Shown here one piece after another: positions 1 to 8,032 of a stretch of DNA of 64,000 nt; the stretch's first letter is position 1; every line of letters starts with the position of its first letter. A program made the position numbers and the translations under genes. The stretch is from Saprospiraceae bacterium (GTDB lineage: Bacteria; Bacteroidota; Bacteroidia; Chitinophagales; Saprospiraceae): assembly GCA_030729925.1 (NCBI GenBank), contig JANQWK010000065.1:1-64000 (forward strand), given 5' to 3'. The notes beneath the pieces are model-generated. The model did no database searches. It was not told the DNA's origin and saw nothing but the letters and a program-made list of their open reading frames with translations.

Positions 1-473
1 TCCACCTTCGACTCCTCGTGCTCCCTCGATGCGATCAAAATGGCATCCTCGGGAAAAGTGTTGCCAGGCAGTAATGGTATCCAGGACAACAATTCCTGCG
101 GGGAAGTGGCCATATCGGCATCCAGGGTCAGGATATGATCGCCCGTGGCACGTTGTACACCAGCTTTAAGCGCCGCTCCTTTGCCTTTGTTTGTTTCGAG
201 ATCAACAATTGCTACCGATACCCCTGTCGCAGCAGAAAAGGCGTCTCCCTTTGTTTGAAGTTTTTCCAAGGTATCGTCTGTACTCCCGTCATTGACCAGA
301 ATGACCTCAAAGTTTCCCGTCCAGTCACTATGAAAGCGCTGTAACTTCGAAAACAGGTCGCCCAAGCGATTGCCCTCGTTGAAACAAGGAACGACCAGCG
401 ACAATTTTCCTGCATAATTATTGGAAACCTGCGTTTTTTTGGAAGGAACGGTTTGTTTTTTGCGCTTACTCAT
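1..473 (-). CDS. Family 2 glycosyltransferase, N-terminal part (cut by window edge)
   Basis: The frame opens with ATG at 473 and runs off the left edge, so only about 157 residues are visible. A short basic, cytoplasmic-looking N-terminus is followed by the GT-A fold hallmarks: VVPCFNEG near residue 28, NDGSTDDT near 62, NKGKGAALKAG near 95 and the metal-binding LDADMA. The order of motifs and the ASREHEESKV stretch resemble polyprenyl-phosphate sugar transferases of the DPM1/ALG5 type, which load a sugar from a nucleotide donor onto a lipid phosphate. The acceptor cannot be told without the C-terminus. It is transcribed away from the membrane protein gene at 637; the 163 bp between them must hold both promoters. 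Confidence 0.85.
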   Translation of the reverse strand, partial: MSKRKKQTVPSKKTQVSNNYAGKLSLVVPCFNEGNRLGDLFSKLQRFHSDWTGNFEVILVNDGSTDDTLEKLQTKGDAFSAATGVSVAIVDLETNKGKGAALKAGVQRATGDHILTLDADMATSPQELLSWIPLLPGNTFPEDAILIASREHEESKV

Positions 474-636
474 GAAGTTTGCCGGTTTGTGGACAAGCTG
501 AAAAGACCAGAATACCCACAAATATGGCAATAAATCGGGAATTGAAGAAACAGCGCGGTTTCATAATCATTCAAGATTTTCCCTTTTTAGCCACTTACCA
601 CTTATTTTTATACCTTAATTAAAAAATCGCCACAGC

Positions 637-1344
637 ATGGAACAACATATTCTTTTCTGGATCTTCATAGGTATTTTTGCCATTAGTGCGGCGATTACCC
701 TTCTGGGTATTACCAATGTGCTGAAGATCAGAGACAAATACCTCAATGCGCTGTTTACTGCCCTCATCCTGGAGGTAGTGGCCGTGGTGCTCTTGCTGTT
801 TAAAAATTCGGATTATTTCAATCCAAGTGCAAACCTCGATCAGCTCATTACGGAAGCGAGCATGACCCTTCCCGCTCAGACCGACCCTGCTTACTTTATC
901 GTAGAAAACCTCAAGGAATCTGCCAAGCTTACACAAATTACCCGGCAATTGGATTCTCTGGAGCGTGCGTTATCGGATTGTAGCAATCAGTTGGATGCCA
1001 CCACTCGCGATGTGAATGAACTCAATGAGGCCTTCTACACAAAAGTGATTCGGCTGCGCGGACAAATTCCCAAATACCAGGGCTCGATCAATTTGTCGTT
1101 CCGACCAGACACCAAGACCGAACTTTTTATATTGCTGGTGAACATTTTGAGTGACATGGGGGAGGTTCCCCCAGGAAAATCTATGCAGTTGTCTGATGGC
1201 AGTGTTGATTTTTTGGCCGTACAAGAGATGTATCGCACCTTTAAAAGCCGTTATACCGACCAGCATTTGGAATTGATTACTTATGACGATGCGCCCCAGA
1301 TGATCCGAAAGTTTATTGATTATCACCACCCACGAAGCAGGTAG
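637..1344 (+). CDS. Membrane protein of unknown function, two TM helices plus coiled coil
   Basis: I do not recognise a family. The 235-residue product starts with two hydrophobic helices (about residues 5-27 and 36-54), then a soluble part. Residues 85-135 look like a coiled coil, with heptad-like leucines around a DSLERAL stretch, and a mixed alpha/beta tail follows. The topology suggests a membrane-anchored cytoplasmic or periplasmic domain. The stop at 1342-1344 directly abuts the stop of the convergent TonB-dependent receptor gene with no spacer. ATG at 637 is the only sensible start; no strong Shine-Dalgarno is visible, which is common in Bacteroidota. Confidence 0.7.
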   Translation: MEQHILFWIFIGIFAISAAITLLGITNVLKIRDKYLNALFTALILEVVAVVLLLFKNSDYFNPSANLDQLITEASMTLPAQTDPAYFIVENLKESAKLTQITRQLDSLERALSDCSNQLDATTRDVNELNEAFYTKVIRLRGQIPKYQGSINLSFRPDTKTELFILLVNILSDMGEVPPGKSMQLSDGSVDFLAVQEMYRTFKSRYTDQHLELITYDDAPQMIRKFIDYHHPRSR

Positions 1345-3663
1345 TTATTTTCCTCTTGATGTAAGGTCATTCCAGGTAAAGTTCCAGGTCAAGGAAGGAA
1401 TAACGGGAAAAAGGGAAACCTGAAAGGCGGTTGCTTTGGCAAAGCCTGAGGTTTCAGCATTGTTCTCCAAGGAATAATAGATAAAAAACGGATTTTGGCG
1501 GTTGTAGAGGTTGTACACCGAAAACGTCCAGGAAGAATGGAATTTTTTCTCCCTTCCCATCGCTGGTTTTGGGGTATAAGTGGCCGCCAGATCCATGCGG
1601 TGATAGTCTTTTAGTCTGGCGCTGTTGCGTTGACCGTATTCCTGCACCAGCAATTGGTCAATGAAATAGAGTCTTTCTACCGGAGTAAATGCCTGACCAG
1701 AGCCAAAAATAAAGGTCAACCCCAAGTCCCATTTGGGATTCAGTTGGTAATTCAAAACCAAAGAAAGGTCGTGTCTCCGGTCGTATCGTGCGGGAAAACG
1801 CTCACCGTTATTAATTTCGGCAAACGAGCGGTCTGTTCGAGACAAGGTATATCCCAACCAACCGGTCAAAGCCCCCTTGTTTTTTTGGACCAGCCACTCT
1901 GCACCATAAGACTGACCGGTACCAAAAACAAACTCCTCCTCCAGGTCAGCCCCAATATCATTGACGTAAGTTTCGCGATAATCAATTTGATTCCGCATAT
2001 ACTTGTAATATACTTCAAGGGATGCTTCCCAGGCATTGCCATCGAAGTTCCGGAAATACCCCATCGCATACTGCACGCCTTGTTGTGGCCGCACCCGTTT
2101 AGAACTAGGCACCCAGATGTCGCCGGGTAAAGTACTCGAAGAATTGCTCACAAGGTGGATAAACTGGTTAGACCAGGTCGCCGCCGCCTTTACGGAACTC
2201 CTGTCGTTCAGACTCCAACGCAAATTGATCCGTGGCTCCAATCCCATATAATCCGCAACGATATCAGATCTTAACTGCGCAAAATATACCCAGCGCAGCC
2301 CTGCCTCCAAACCCACCTTGGGACTGATTTCCCATTCGTCCTGTGCATACACGGCAAACTCGCCCGCATAACGAGGATCTGTACCGCTGGAAAAAGAAGT
2401 TTCGCCATTGGTTGCCCGGGTAACATTGGGCGTCAGCCTGTGATAAATGGCATTCACGCCAAACTTAAGCTGATGGTCCGCATTGGGAAAAACATCGAGA
2501 TCCGATTTGAAATTCCAATCCCGCACCCCGGAAAATAAATTGAAACTCCACTCGCCTTGTCCACCCTCAAATCCAAAATCGTAATCGTTATAAATCACTG
2601 CTGTATTCAAAAAGGATTTGGCTCCAAACAAATGGTTCCAGCGAAGGGTAGCCGTAGCATTGCCGTAGGGAAGTCGGAAAGACAATCCTCTTTGGTTACT
2701 TTCAAAAGCAAGGATGTCTCGGCCAAAATACGTGCTAAAAAATAACCGATCTTTGTCCGAAAAACGCACATTAAACTTTGCATTCAGGTCGTAAAAATAG
2801 TAGTTGGTACCGGCAAAGTTCGTCTGTTTGATGAAAGGCTGCGCCAAATCCAACAGGTAGGTTCTTCGCGCTGATATCAGGAAAGAACTTTTATCCTTGA
2901 TCAAAGGACCTTCCAGGGTAAGCCGGGAGGCGATCCAGCCAATTCCTCCCTTCATGGCATAAGATTTATCGTTGCCTTCTTTCATGGTAATGTCAATCAC
3001 CGAAGAAAGCCTGCCCCCATAACTCGCCGGCATCCCCCCTTTGATCAACCGGGTATTTTTGATGGCATCTGAATTAAACACAGAGAAAAAACCCAGCAAA
3101 TGACCGGAATTATACACCGGAGCCTCGTCCAATAAGATAAGGTTTTGATCTGGTCCCCCTCCCCTTACATAGAACCCGGAATTGCCTTCGCCGGCAGACA
3201 TCACCCCAGGCAACAACTGCAAAGCTTTGAGTATATCCACCTCTCCCATCAATGCAGGTAATTTTTTGATCTGCTCTATTGGAAGTGCAACCACTCCCAT
3301 CTGCGGATCCCGAAGGGCTTGATCCTCCGCTTCCGCAGCCACCACTACCTCCGCCAAGTCAATTCCCTCCAACAACGACACATTGAGTCGCGTATCCGCA
3401 AACAACTCCACCCGAACAACCCTGCTTTGGTAACCCAGGTAAGAAAACTCCAGTTCGTAAATCCCCGAAACCGCACTCAACGAATAATACCCATACGTGT
3501 TTGTATTGACCCCAATACCTGAATTGTCTTTCAAAACAATATTAGCCGCAACCAGCGTCTCCCCTGATAGCGAATCACGGACAAAACCACTAACAGTGAA
3601 TTTTTCCTGGGCAAAGGAAGGGATAGTACCAACAAAAAGTAGGACGATCGTAAAAATTCGCAT
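1345..3663 (-). CDS. TonB-dependent receptor with carboxypeptidase-regulatory-like N-terminal domain
   Basis: This is a 772-residue outer-membrane transporter. A signal peptide (residues 1-18, ending SFA) is followed by a beta-sandwich of the CarboxypepD_reg-like type (about 22-90, FTVSGFVRDSLSGETL) and a plug domain (about 115-235, with GVMSAGEGNSGFYVRGGGPDQ). The rest is a long beta-barrel with alternating aromatic strands. This architecture is typical of Bacteroidota receptors that take up siderophores, metals or larger nutrients with TonB/ExbBD energy. It lacks a SusD-like partner next door, so a polysaccharide locus is unlikely and the substrate is unknown. The gene stands alone between a convergent membrane-protein gene and lrp. 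Confidence 0.9.
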   Translation of the reverse strand: MRIFTIVLLFVGTIPSFAQEKFTVSGFVRDSLSGETLVAANIVLKDNSGIGVNTNTYGYYSLSAVSGIYELEFSYLGYQSRVVRVELFADTRLNVSLLEGIDLAEVVVAAEAEDQALRDPQMGVVALPIEQIKKLPALMGEVDILKALQLLPGVMSAGEGNSGFYVRGGGPDQNLILLDEAPVYNSGHLLGFFSVFNSDAIKNTRLIKGGMPASYGGRLSSVIDITMKEGNDKSYAMKGGIGWIASRLTLEGPLIKDKSSFLISARRTYLLDLAQPFIKQTNFAGTNYYFYDLNAKFNVRFSDKDRLFFSTYFGRDILAFESNQRGLSFRLPYGNATATLRWNHLFGAKSFLNTAVIYNDYDFGFEGGQGEWSFNLFSGVRDWNFKSDLDVFPNADHQLKFGVNAIYHRLTPNVTRATNGETSFSSGTDPRYAGEFAVYAQDEWEISPKVGLEAGLRWVYFAQLRSDIVADYMGLEPRINLRWSLNDRSSVKAAATWSNQFIHLVSNSSSTLPGDIWVPSSKRVRPQQGVQYAMGYFRNFDGNAWEASLEVYYKYMRNQIDYRETYVNDIGADLEEEFVFGTGQSYGAEWLVQKNKGALTGWLGYTLSRTDRSFAEINNGERFPARYDRRHDLSLVLNYQLNPKWDLGLTFIFGSGQAFTPVERLYFIDQLLVQEYGQRNSARLKDYHRMDLAATYTPKPAMGREKKFHSSWTFSVYNLYNRQNPFFIYYSLENNAETSGFAKATAFQVSLFPVIPSLTWNFTWNDLTSRGK

Positions 3664-3764
3664 TGGGTAAAGGGCTTGTGCAACTTTAAGAATGGGTATT
3701 AAACACTTTTGCAGCCCAGAGGTTGAGAAGCTTCAACACCTACAAAGGATTTATCCAAAAAAAA

Positions 3765-3802
3765 TTGCGGAAAACACCCACCTGTAGAGGCATTTTCCGC
3801 AA
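3765..3802 (-). terminator. Intrinsic terminator of the lrp-like gene
   Basis: A 10-bp perfect inverted repeat (TTGCGGAAAA / TTTTCCGCAA, 3765-3774 and 3793-3802) lies 23 bp past the stop of the minus-strand Lrp-type gene. Read on the minus strand the stem runs into eight consecutive T residues, as expected for Rho-independent termination. It also isolates the TonB receptor gene from lrp read-through. Confidence 0.75.
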
Positions 3803-3825
3803 TCCGTAGCAAGCGTAGGGCGCTG

Positions 3826-4299
3826 CTAATCATACCGATAAGGCAATAGCTTTGTATCTTTTACCGTAGATAAAGTCATTAAAGTCTTCAAGCGCTCAAT
3901 TTCCTCGATTTGTGACAAGGTCTTGAACAATAACTGCTCATACGTAGGAATATCCTTGCACACAATCTTCATCAGAAAATCAGCCTCTCCAGTGATGATA
4001 TAACACTCGGTTATCTCCTCGATAGACTTGATCTTCTCCAGAAAGTTATTCAGGGCATTCTCCTTCTGCCAAGCCAATGAAACCAATACAAAAGTCTTGA
4101 CGTTCAACCCAATCGTGGGGGGGTTCACATGTGCGTGGTAACTTTCAATAATGCCGCTCTGCTCCAGTTTTTTTACCCGCTCCAACGTAGGGGCTGGCGA
4201 AAGCCCAATGCGCTTGGAAAGATCCAGATTCGTGATTTTGCTATTCTCTTGCAGAATCTTCAGGATTTTGAGGTCAATTTTATCCAATTTTTCGCTCAT
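3826..4299 (-). CDS. Lrp/AsnC family transcriptional regulator
   Basis: The 157-residue protein has the full Lrp layout. An N-terminal winged helix-turn-helix opens LDKIDLKILKILQENSKI, continues with a recognition segment RIGLSPAPTLERVKKLEQSGII, and leads into a C-terminal RAM/ACT-like effector domain (about 65-150) with YIITGEADFLMKI. Such proteins bind amino acids, form octamers and control amino-acid metabolism. It lies 202 bp downstream of a glutamate dehydrogenase gene on the same strand, but a strong terminator separates them, so it has its own promoter in the A/T-rich 4300-4447 interval. Control of the adjacent dehydrogenase or of the genes at large is plausible but not shown. Confidence 0.93.
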   Translation of the reverse strand: MSEKLDKIDLKILKILQENSKITNLDLSKRIGLSPAPTLERVKKLEQSGIIESYHAHVNPPTIGLNVKTFVLVSLAWQKENALNNFLEKIKSIEEITECYIITGEADFLMKIVCKDIPTYEQLLFKTLSQIEEIERLKTLMTLSTVKDTKLLPYRYD

Positions 4300-4447
4300 G
4301 AGACAAACGTTTAAAATAATATTCTTAAAATCGTGCGTAAGATATAGTTAAATAAAATAAAATTCAAGTTTGGAAACAAAAAACCTATGTAAATTTTACC
4401 ACTAGGAATAAAATAAAAATTTAACACAGGTTATTTTACAAAAAACA

Positions 4448-4483
4448 AAAGGTCGGAGCACAAAGACATGCGCTCCGACCTTT
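4448..4483 (-). terminator. Intrinsic terminator downstream of glutamate dehydrogenase
   Basis: A 12-bp perfect inverted repeat (AAAGGTCGGAGC / GCTCCGACCTTT; arms 4448-4459 and 4472-4483) with a 12-nt loop sits about 20 bp past the dehydrogenase stop. On the minus strand it is followed by TTTTGTTTTTTG, a good Rho-independent terminator. It marks the end of the ccmB-ccmC-ccmD-gdh run. Confidence 0.85.
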
Positions 4484-4501
4484 CCAAACAACATACCTAC
4501 A

Positions 4502-5923
4502 TCAGGGGAAAATACCCAGAGCAGAGTAATCGTCGGCGATCTTTTCGATGGCACACACGAAGGCAGCTGTCCGGTAATCCTTGATGTTCTTTTTCAATTT
4601 GACATCCCTAACGCTATTATACGCATTGATCATCGTTTCTTCGAGACCTGAGCGAACCAAGTCTATTTCATCGGCACCGCGGGCAATCAGGGTTCTTTCG
4701 AAATCATCTACTTTTTTCTGGGTAGTTTTTTCGATATAGCTGATCAGGTTGTCGTAAGTCCGTTGGTTAAACCGCTTCTCCAAGCGACCAAACCGGGTGT
4801 GAGAAAGGTTTTTCAACCACTCGAAATAAGAAACCGTTACCCCTCCGGCATTCAAAAACAAATCGGGGAGGATAAGGGTACCTCTTTCCAACAAGATTTT
4901 TTCAGCACCGGCTGTCAATGGTCCATTGGCTGCTTCTGCGATAATCTTTGCCTTTACCCGTGGCGCATTGCCCTCGTGAATGGCATTTTCAAGTGCTGCA
5001 GGTACCAGAATGTCGCAATCAAACTCGAGTACTTTTTCCCGATCCTCTTTGCCAAAATTCACTGCTCCGGGATAATTCAGGATAGATCCCGTCTCTTTTC
5101 GGAAGCGGATCAGGTCGTGAATATCTATTCCGTCCGCTTTGTAAATAGCTCCTTCCACTTCTCCGATCCCCACAATCTTTACGTCCCCTTCGTCCTGAGA
5201 GATCATCGCAGTGTAAGATCCCACGTTACCAAGTCCCTGGATAGCCATCGTTTTGCCTCCGATTCCTTTGGACAAACCCAGTTTCTGCATATCTTCCTCG
5301 ATACTACAGGCCTCGCGGATACCGTAAAAAACACCCCGTCCCGTGGCCTCTGTACGTCCCACGATACCATTTTGGCTAACGGGCTTTCCGGTTACGCAAC
5401 CGGCAGCATCAATCTCATTGTCTTTAAAAGTGCGATACGTATCATAAATCCAAGCCATCTCGCGTGGACCCGTGCCGTAATCGGGAGCAGGTACGTCAAT
5501 GGCAGGGCCAATAAAATTGCGTTTGACCAATTCGGAAGTATAACGGCGGGTAATGCGCTCCAACTCATCTTGGGTGTAATCCCAGGGGTTGATTTTTACG
5601 CCGCCCTTGGCTCCGCCAAAAGGAACATCTACAATAGCACATTTGTAGGTCATCAGGGTGGCCAGTGCCATAACCTCATCTTGGTTAACGTGCATGCTGT
5701 AACGGATTCCCCCCTTCGTAGGGAGTCTGTGGTGGCTGTGTTGTACCCGATAAGCCTCAATCACCTTGACCTCATTGCCAATTTTCACAGGAAAATGGAG
5801 ACGATACACCGCATTGCAAATTTTGATTTGCTGTAAGATGCCCGCATCAATATCGGTGAACTTTGCGGCGTTATCAAAGTAACTCTGTACACTTTGATAA
5901 AAATTGGACGCTGAACTACTCAT
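4502..5923 (-). CDS. Glu/Leu/Phe/Val dehydrogenase (probable NAD(P)-glutamate dehydrogenase)
   Basis: The 473-residue enzyme reversibly deaminates glutamate to 2-oxoglutarate and ammonia. Visible signatures are the substrate-side glycine-rich motif PFGGAKGGVKINP with its catalytic lysine (about residue 100), IDVPAPDYGTGPREMAW carrying the conserved aspartate, TGKPVSQNGIVGRTEATGRG, and the Rossmann motif GLGNVGSYTA. The length fits the hexameric class. Its ATG (5921-5923) lies within an 8-nt overlap with the stop of the upstream ccmD-like gene, suggesting translational coupling with cytochrome c maturation genes. Cofactor preference cannot be read safely. A glutamine synthetase gene at 41.4-42.4 kb covers the assimilating direction. 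Confidence 0.94.
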   Translation of the reverse strand: MSSSASNFYQSVQSYFDNAAKFTDIDAGILQQIKICNAVYRLHFPVKIGNEVKVIEAYRVQHSHHRLPTKGGIRYSMHVNQDEVMALATLMTYKCAIVDVPFGGAKGGVKINPWDYTQDELERITRRYTSELVKRNFIGPAIDVPAPDYGTGPREMAWIYDTYRTFKDNEIDAAGCVTGKPVSQNGIVGRTEATGRGVFYGIREACSIEEDMQKLGLSKGIGGKTMAIQGLGNVGSYTAMISQDEGDVKIVGIGEVEGAIYKADGIDIHDLIRFRKETGSILNYPGAVNFGKEDREKVLEFDCDILVPAALENAIHEGNAPRVKAKIIAEAANGPLTAGAEKILLERGTLILPDLFLNAGGVTVSYFEWLKNLSHTRFGRLEKRFNQRTYDNLISYIEKTTQKKVDDFERTLIARGADEIDLVRSGLEETMINAYNSVRDVKLKKNIKDYRTAAFVCAIEKIADDYSALGIFP

Positions 5924-6128
5924 GCTCCTTAATTTGGTTTTCTAATTTGGTTAGTCTTTTTTCGATCGTAAACAGAAATACAATCAGACCGAGAAATATG
6001 GCAGCAATGACGCCGACCACTACATACATTTTCCCCATGCTGCGCATGAAATCGGGGTCAGTCTGTTGGGCCAGAAGAACTGGCGTGCTACACAGCAGCC
6101 AAAAAAAGATTACCGTCAAATATCTCAT
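5916..6128 (-). CDS. CcmD-like small membrane protein
   Basis: I start it at ATG 6128 because GGAAGG lies just upstream and a clean signal-like helix follows (MRYLTVIFFWLLC). The 70-residue product has a cleavable or anchoring N-terminal segment, then a second helix (YVVVGVIAAIFLGLIVFLF) and a basic, coiled tail RLTKLENQI. That layout and its place directly after a CcmC homologue match the short Bacteroidota proteins annotated as CcmD family, which in other bacteria help release haem-loaded CcmE from CcmC. Sequence conservation of CcmD is weak, so the call rests mainly on position and topology. The stop overlaps the start of the dehydrogenase by 8 nt. Confidence 0.7.
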   Translation of the reverse strand: MRYLTVIFFWLLCSTPVLLAQQTDPDFMRSMGKMYVVVGVIAAIFLGLIVFLFTIEKRLTKLENQIKEHE

Positions 6129-6206
6129 ACCTTCCGATTTGAGTGCCAAAAGTCGCTTTAATTTTTTACTTAAACAAGCCTGAGGGACAAATTTGCCTCA
6201 GGGTAT

Positions 6207-7274
6207 TTAGCGATTGCTTTTTGCATTTAAATATTTGAAATCCAGGTCTTTTATCCGATATAGAAGATTGACCATCCAAAACCCGAGGAGGGTCCATCCA
6301 ATAATTGCCGGATAAAAAACCATCCGCATGGTGTTGTCCAGATCTTCGCCCCCCAGCGCCGGATTTCCGCCTGCTCCGGGATGCAGACTGTCCGTTAGTC
6401 TGGGAATGATATAGATCAGGGGAATGAGCAGGCTAAACGCGAAAATATTATACACGGCCGATATCCTGGCCCGCTGCTCGGGATCTTCGAATAGCCCCCT
6501 CAGAATAAAATACGCGAAATAAATCAACAGGGCTATGGCTGTCATATTTTGCTTCACATCCCAGCTCCAGTAAGCTCCCCAGGTGTTTTTTGCCCAAATC
6601 GCTCCGGTGACCACCCCTAGAAGTCCATAGAAAATTCCACCGCTGGTAAAAGCGCTGGCCCTGTGGTCTGCACGTGGATCTCCGCTGCGGAGGTATTTGA
6701 TGCTATGCACGATAGAAGCCAAAAATAAAAAGATCATAGCAAACCACAAAGGCACGTGAAAGTAGGTATTCCGAATGCTTTCCGCCAGGATGTTTCTGAA
6801 AGGAAAGGCAAAAGAGCGGATCACGTGCAAATCGGGCGGCGTCACCACCGGCCATTCCCGTTGCCCCCGTTCCGGCTGAATGCTATCCTGGGTAATGAAC
6901 ACCGCCGAAGGCAAAACAGAGGGTCCGTCTATGGCGTTATCCAAAATTAAAGCAACATCCTGCACCTTGCCGGAGACCGGCAAAAAAGCAGGAATTGTAA
7001 ACACCGCATTCAGGTGCCGGTCGTCCAGGACTTCCAGCTCTTGTGCTTCCAACAAATATTCATTGTTGAGCTTCAGCCAAGCTTTTTGCGTAGCTGCCCC
7101 CTTCAAAAAAAATGAATTATACCCCTCCACTGCAACGGATAGCACGTCACCCGTTTTTGCCGATCCCGGACTTACGCCTGTGATACCAGGTTTTAAAGGC
7201 ACAAGCAGTCCGGACACAAAAACGTAAATCAAGATCACCACCCCCAAACCCTTCCACCAGTTTTTCTGAATCAT
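6207..7274 (-). CDS. ccmC: CcmC-type haem handling protein with extra periplasmic domain
   Basis: The protein works in cytochrome c maturation, presenting haem at the periplasmic side of the inner membrane. ATG 7274 is preferred over in-frame upstream codons because it lies 13 nt past the ccmB stop and gives a TM helix at 9-25. Diagnostic features are the HVP motif (His173), the tryptophan-rich WGAYWSWD (232-239) and a second periplasmic histidine (His298); these histidines bracket haem in CcmC/CcsA proteins. Unlike a usual CcmC of about 220-250 residues, this one has 355, because about 120 residues (27-145), beginning ITGVSPGSAKTGD, are inserted between TM1 and the HVP helix. They resemble an immunoglobulin-like IPT/TIG fold, but that is inference. 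Confidence 0.88.
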   Translation of the reverse strand: MIQKNWWKGLGVVILIYVFVSGLLVPLKPGITGVSPGSAKTGDVLSVAVEGYNSFFLKGAATQKAWLKLNNEYLLEAQELEVLDDRHLNAVFTIPAFLPVSGKVQDVALILDNAIDGPSVLPSAVFITQDSIQPERGQREWPVVTPPDLHVIRSFAFPFRNILAESIRNTYFHVPLWFAMIFLFLASIVHSIKYLRSGDPRADHRASAFTSGGIFYGLLGVVTGAIWAKNTWGAYWSWDVKQNMTAIALLIYFAYFILRGLFEDPEQRARISAVYNIFAFSLLIPLIYIIPRLTDSLHPGAGGNPALGGEDLDNTMRMVFYPAIIGWTLLGFWMVNLLYRIKDLDFKYLNAKSNR

Positions 7275-7287
7275 CCCGTTTTTGATT

Positions 7288-7941
7288 TTAATCTTTCCAA
7301 ACTTGGGGAAAAAGTATAAAACCCATCCCCATGGACAGTAAAATGATCGCAAACATAATCAAAAAATCACCGCTCGTGTCCAGTGACATCCCCTGAATGG
7401 CCGCCGTATTTTGCGTAATCCGCAAGCCTGTCAGCAATACGGGGATCAAAAGCGGAAAACTCAGCACAGCCATCAAGGTTCCCGATTTTCCCGCCTTTGC
7501 AGCAATGGCCGAAATGAAAGTCAAAATAGCCGACAACGCAAAGCTACCCAGCAACAAAACAAGTAAGAATTGTCCTTTTAATTGAACAGGACTCCCTACG
7601 GCAAATGAAAATATACCCCAAATCAGCAAGTTAAGCCCAAACAATAATGCGAAATTGTACAATAACTTAGCAGCCAGCACTATCTGCGGATCTGCAAGGG
7701 TGTAAAGGTAGAGGTACCGACCCTCTCCCTCCTGCACAAAACTTTTGCCGATGGCGCTCACCGAAACAAAAACCGCAATGATCCAAAAAAGAGCGGTCCA
7801 AGTCAGGATATCCACCGTTCGAAAGGTCGCATATATGATAAACACCGTGGAAAAAAGGTACAACAAAATGCCCCCAAAGGCATAGCCCCTTCTCCATTCC
7901 AACACCCATTCTTTTTTCAGTAGAACCCAAAATGCTTTCAT
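7288..7941 (-). CDS. ccmB: Haem exporter subunit CcmB
   Basis: The 217-residue protein has six predicted TM helices and the CcmB family signature around an early FVQEGEGRYLYLYTLADPQ stretch, preceded by WIIAVFVSVSAIGKS. CcmB is the membrane part of the CcmABC transporter that works with haem chaperone CcmE. It is the first gene of a minus-strand run ccmB-ccmC-ccmD-like-gdh, and its start lies 91 bp from the divergent amidase gene. The ATPase subunit CcmA is not encoded in this window, which is unusual because ccmA normally precedes ccmB; it must be elsewhere or absent. Confidence 0.9.
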   Translation of the reverse strand: MKAFWVLLKKEWVLEWRRGYAFGGILLYLFSTVFIIYATFRTVDILTWTALFWIIAVFVSVSAIGKSFVQEGEGRYLYLYTLADPQIVLAAKLLYNFALLFGLNLLIWGIFSFAVGSPVQLKGQFLLVLLLGSFALSAILTFISAIAAKAGKSGTLMAVLSFPLLIPVLLTGLRITQNTAAIQGMSLDTSGDFLIMFAIILLSMGMGFILFPQVWKD

Positions 7942-8032
7942 CCTGCAAATTTAACAAAGCTGTTTCAATTTATTCGACCTTGTTAATTTTCCCTACTTTT
8001 AGGAACTTTATCCCATAACAAACTACTCACCC

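Noticed and set aside
1345-3663. SusC-type polysaccharide utilisation locus
   Set aside because: No SusD-like gene or glycoside hydrolase is adjacent, and the receptor is about 770 residues rather than the usual 1000 or so.
4763-5836. Long open frame on the plus strand opposite glutamate dehydrogenase
   Set aside because: It lies antisense inside a clear enzyme gene and its translation has no domain-like pattern; it mirrors codon bias of the real gene.
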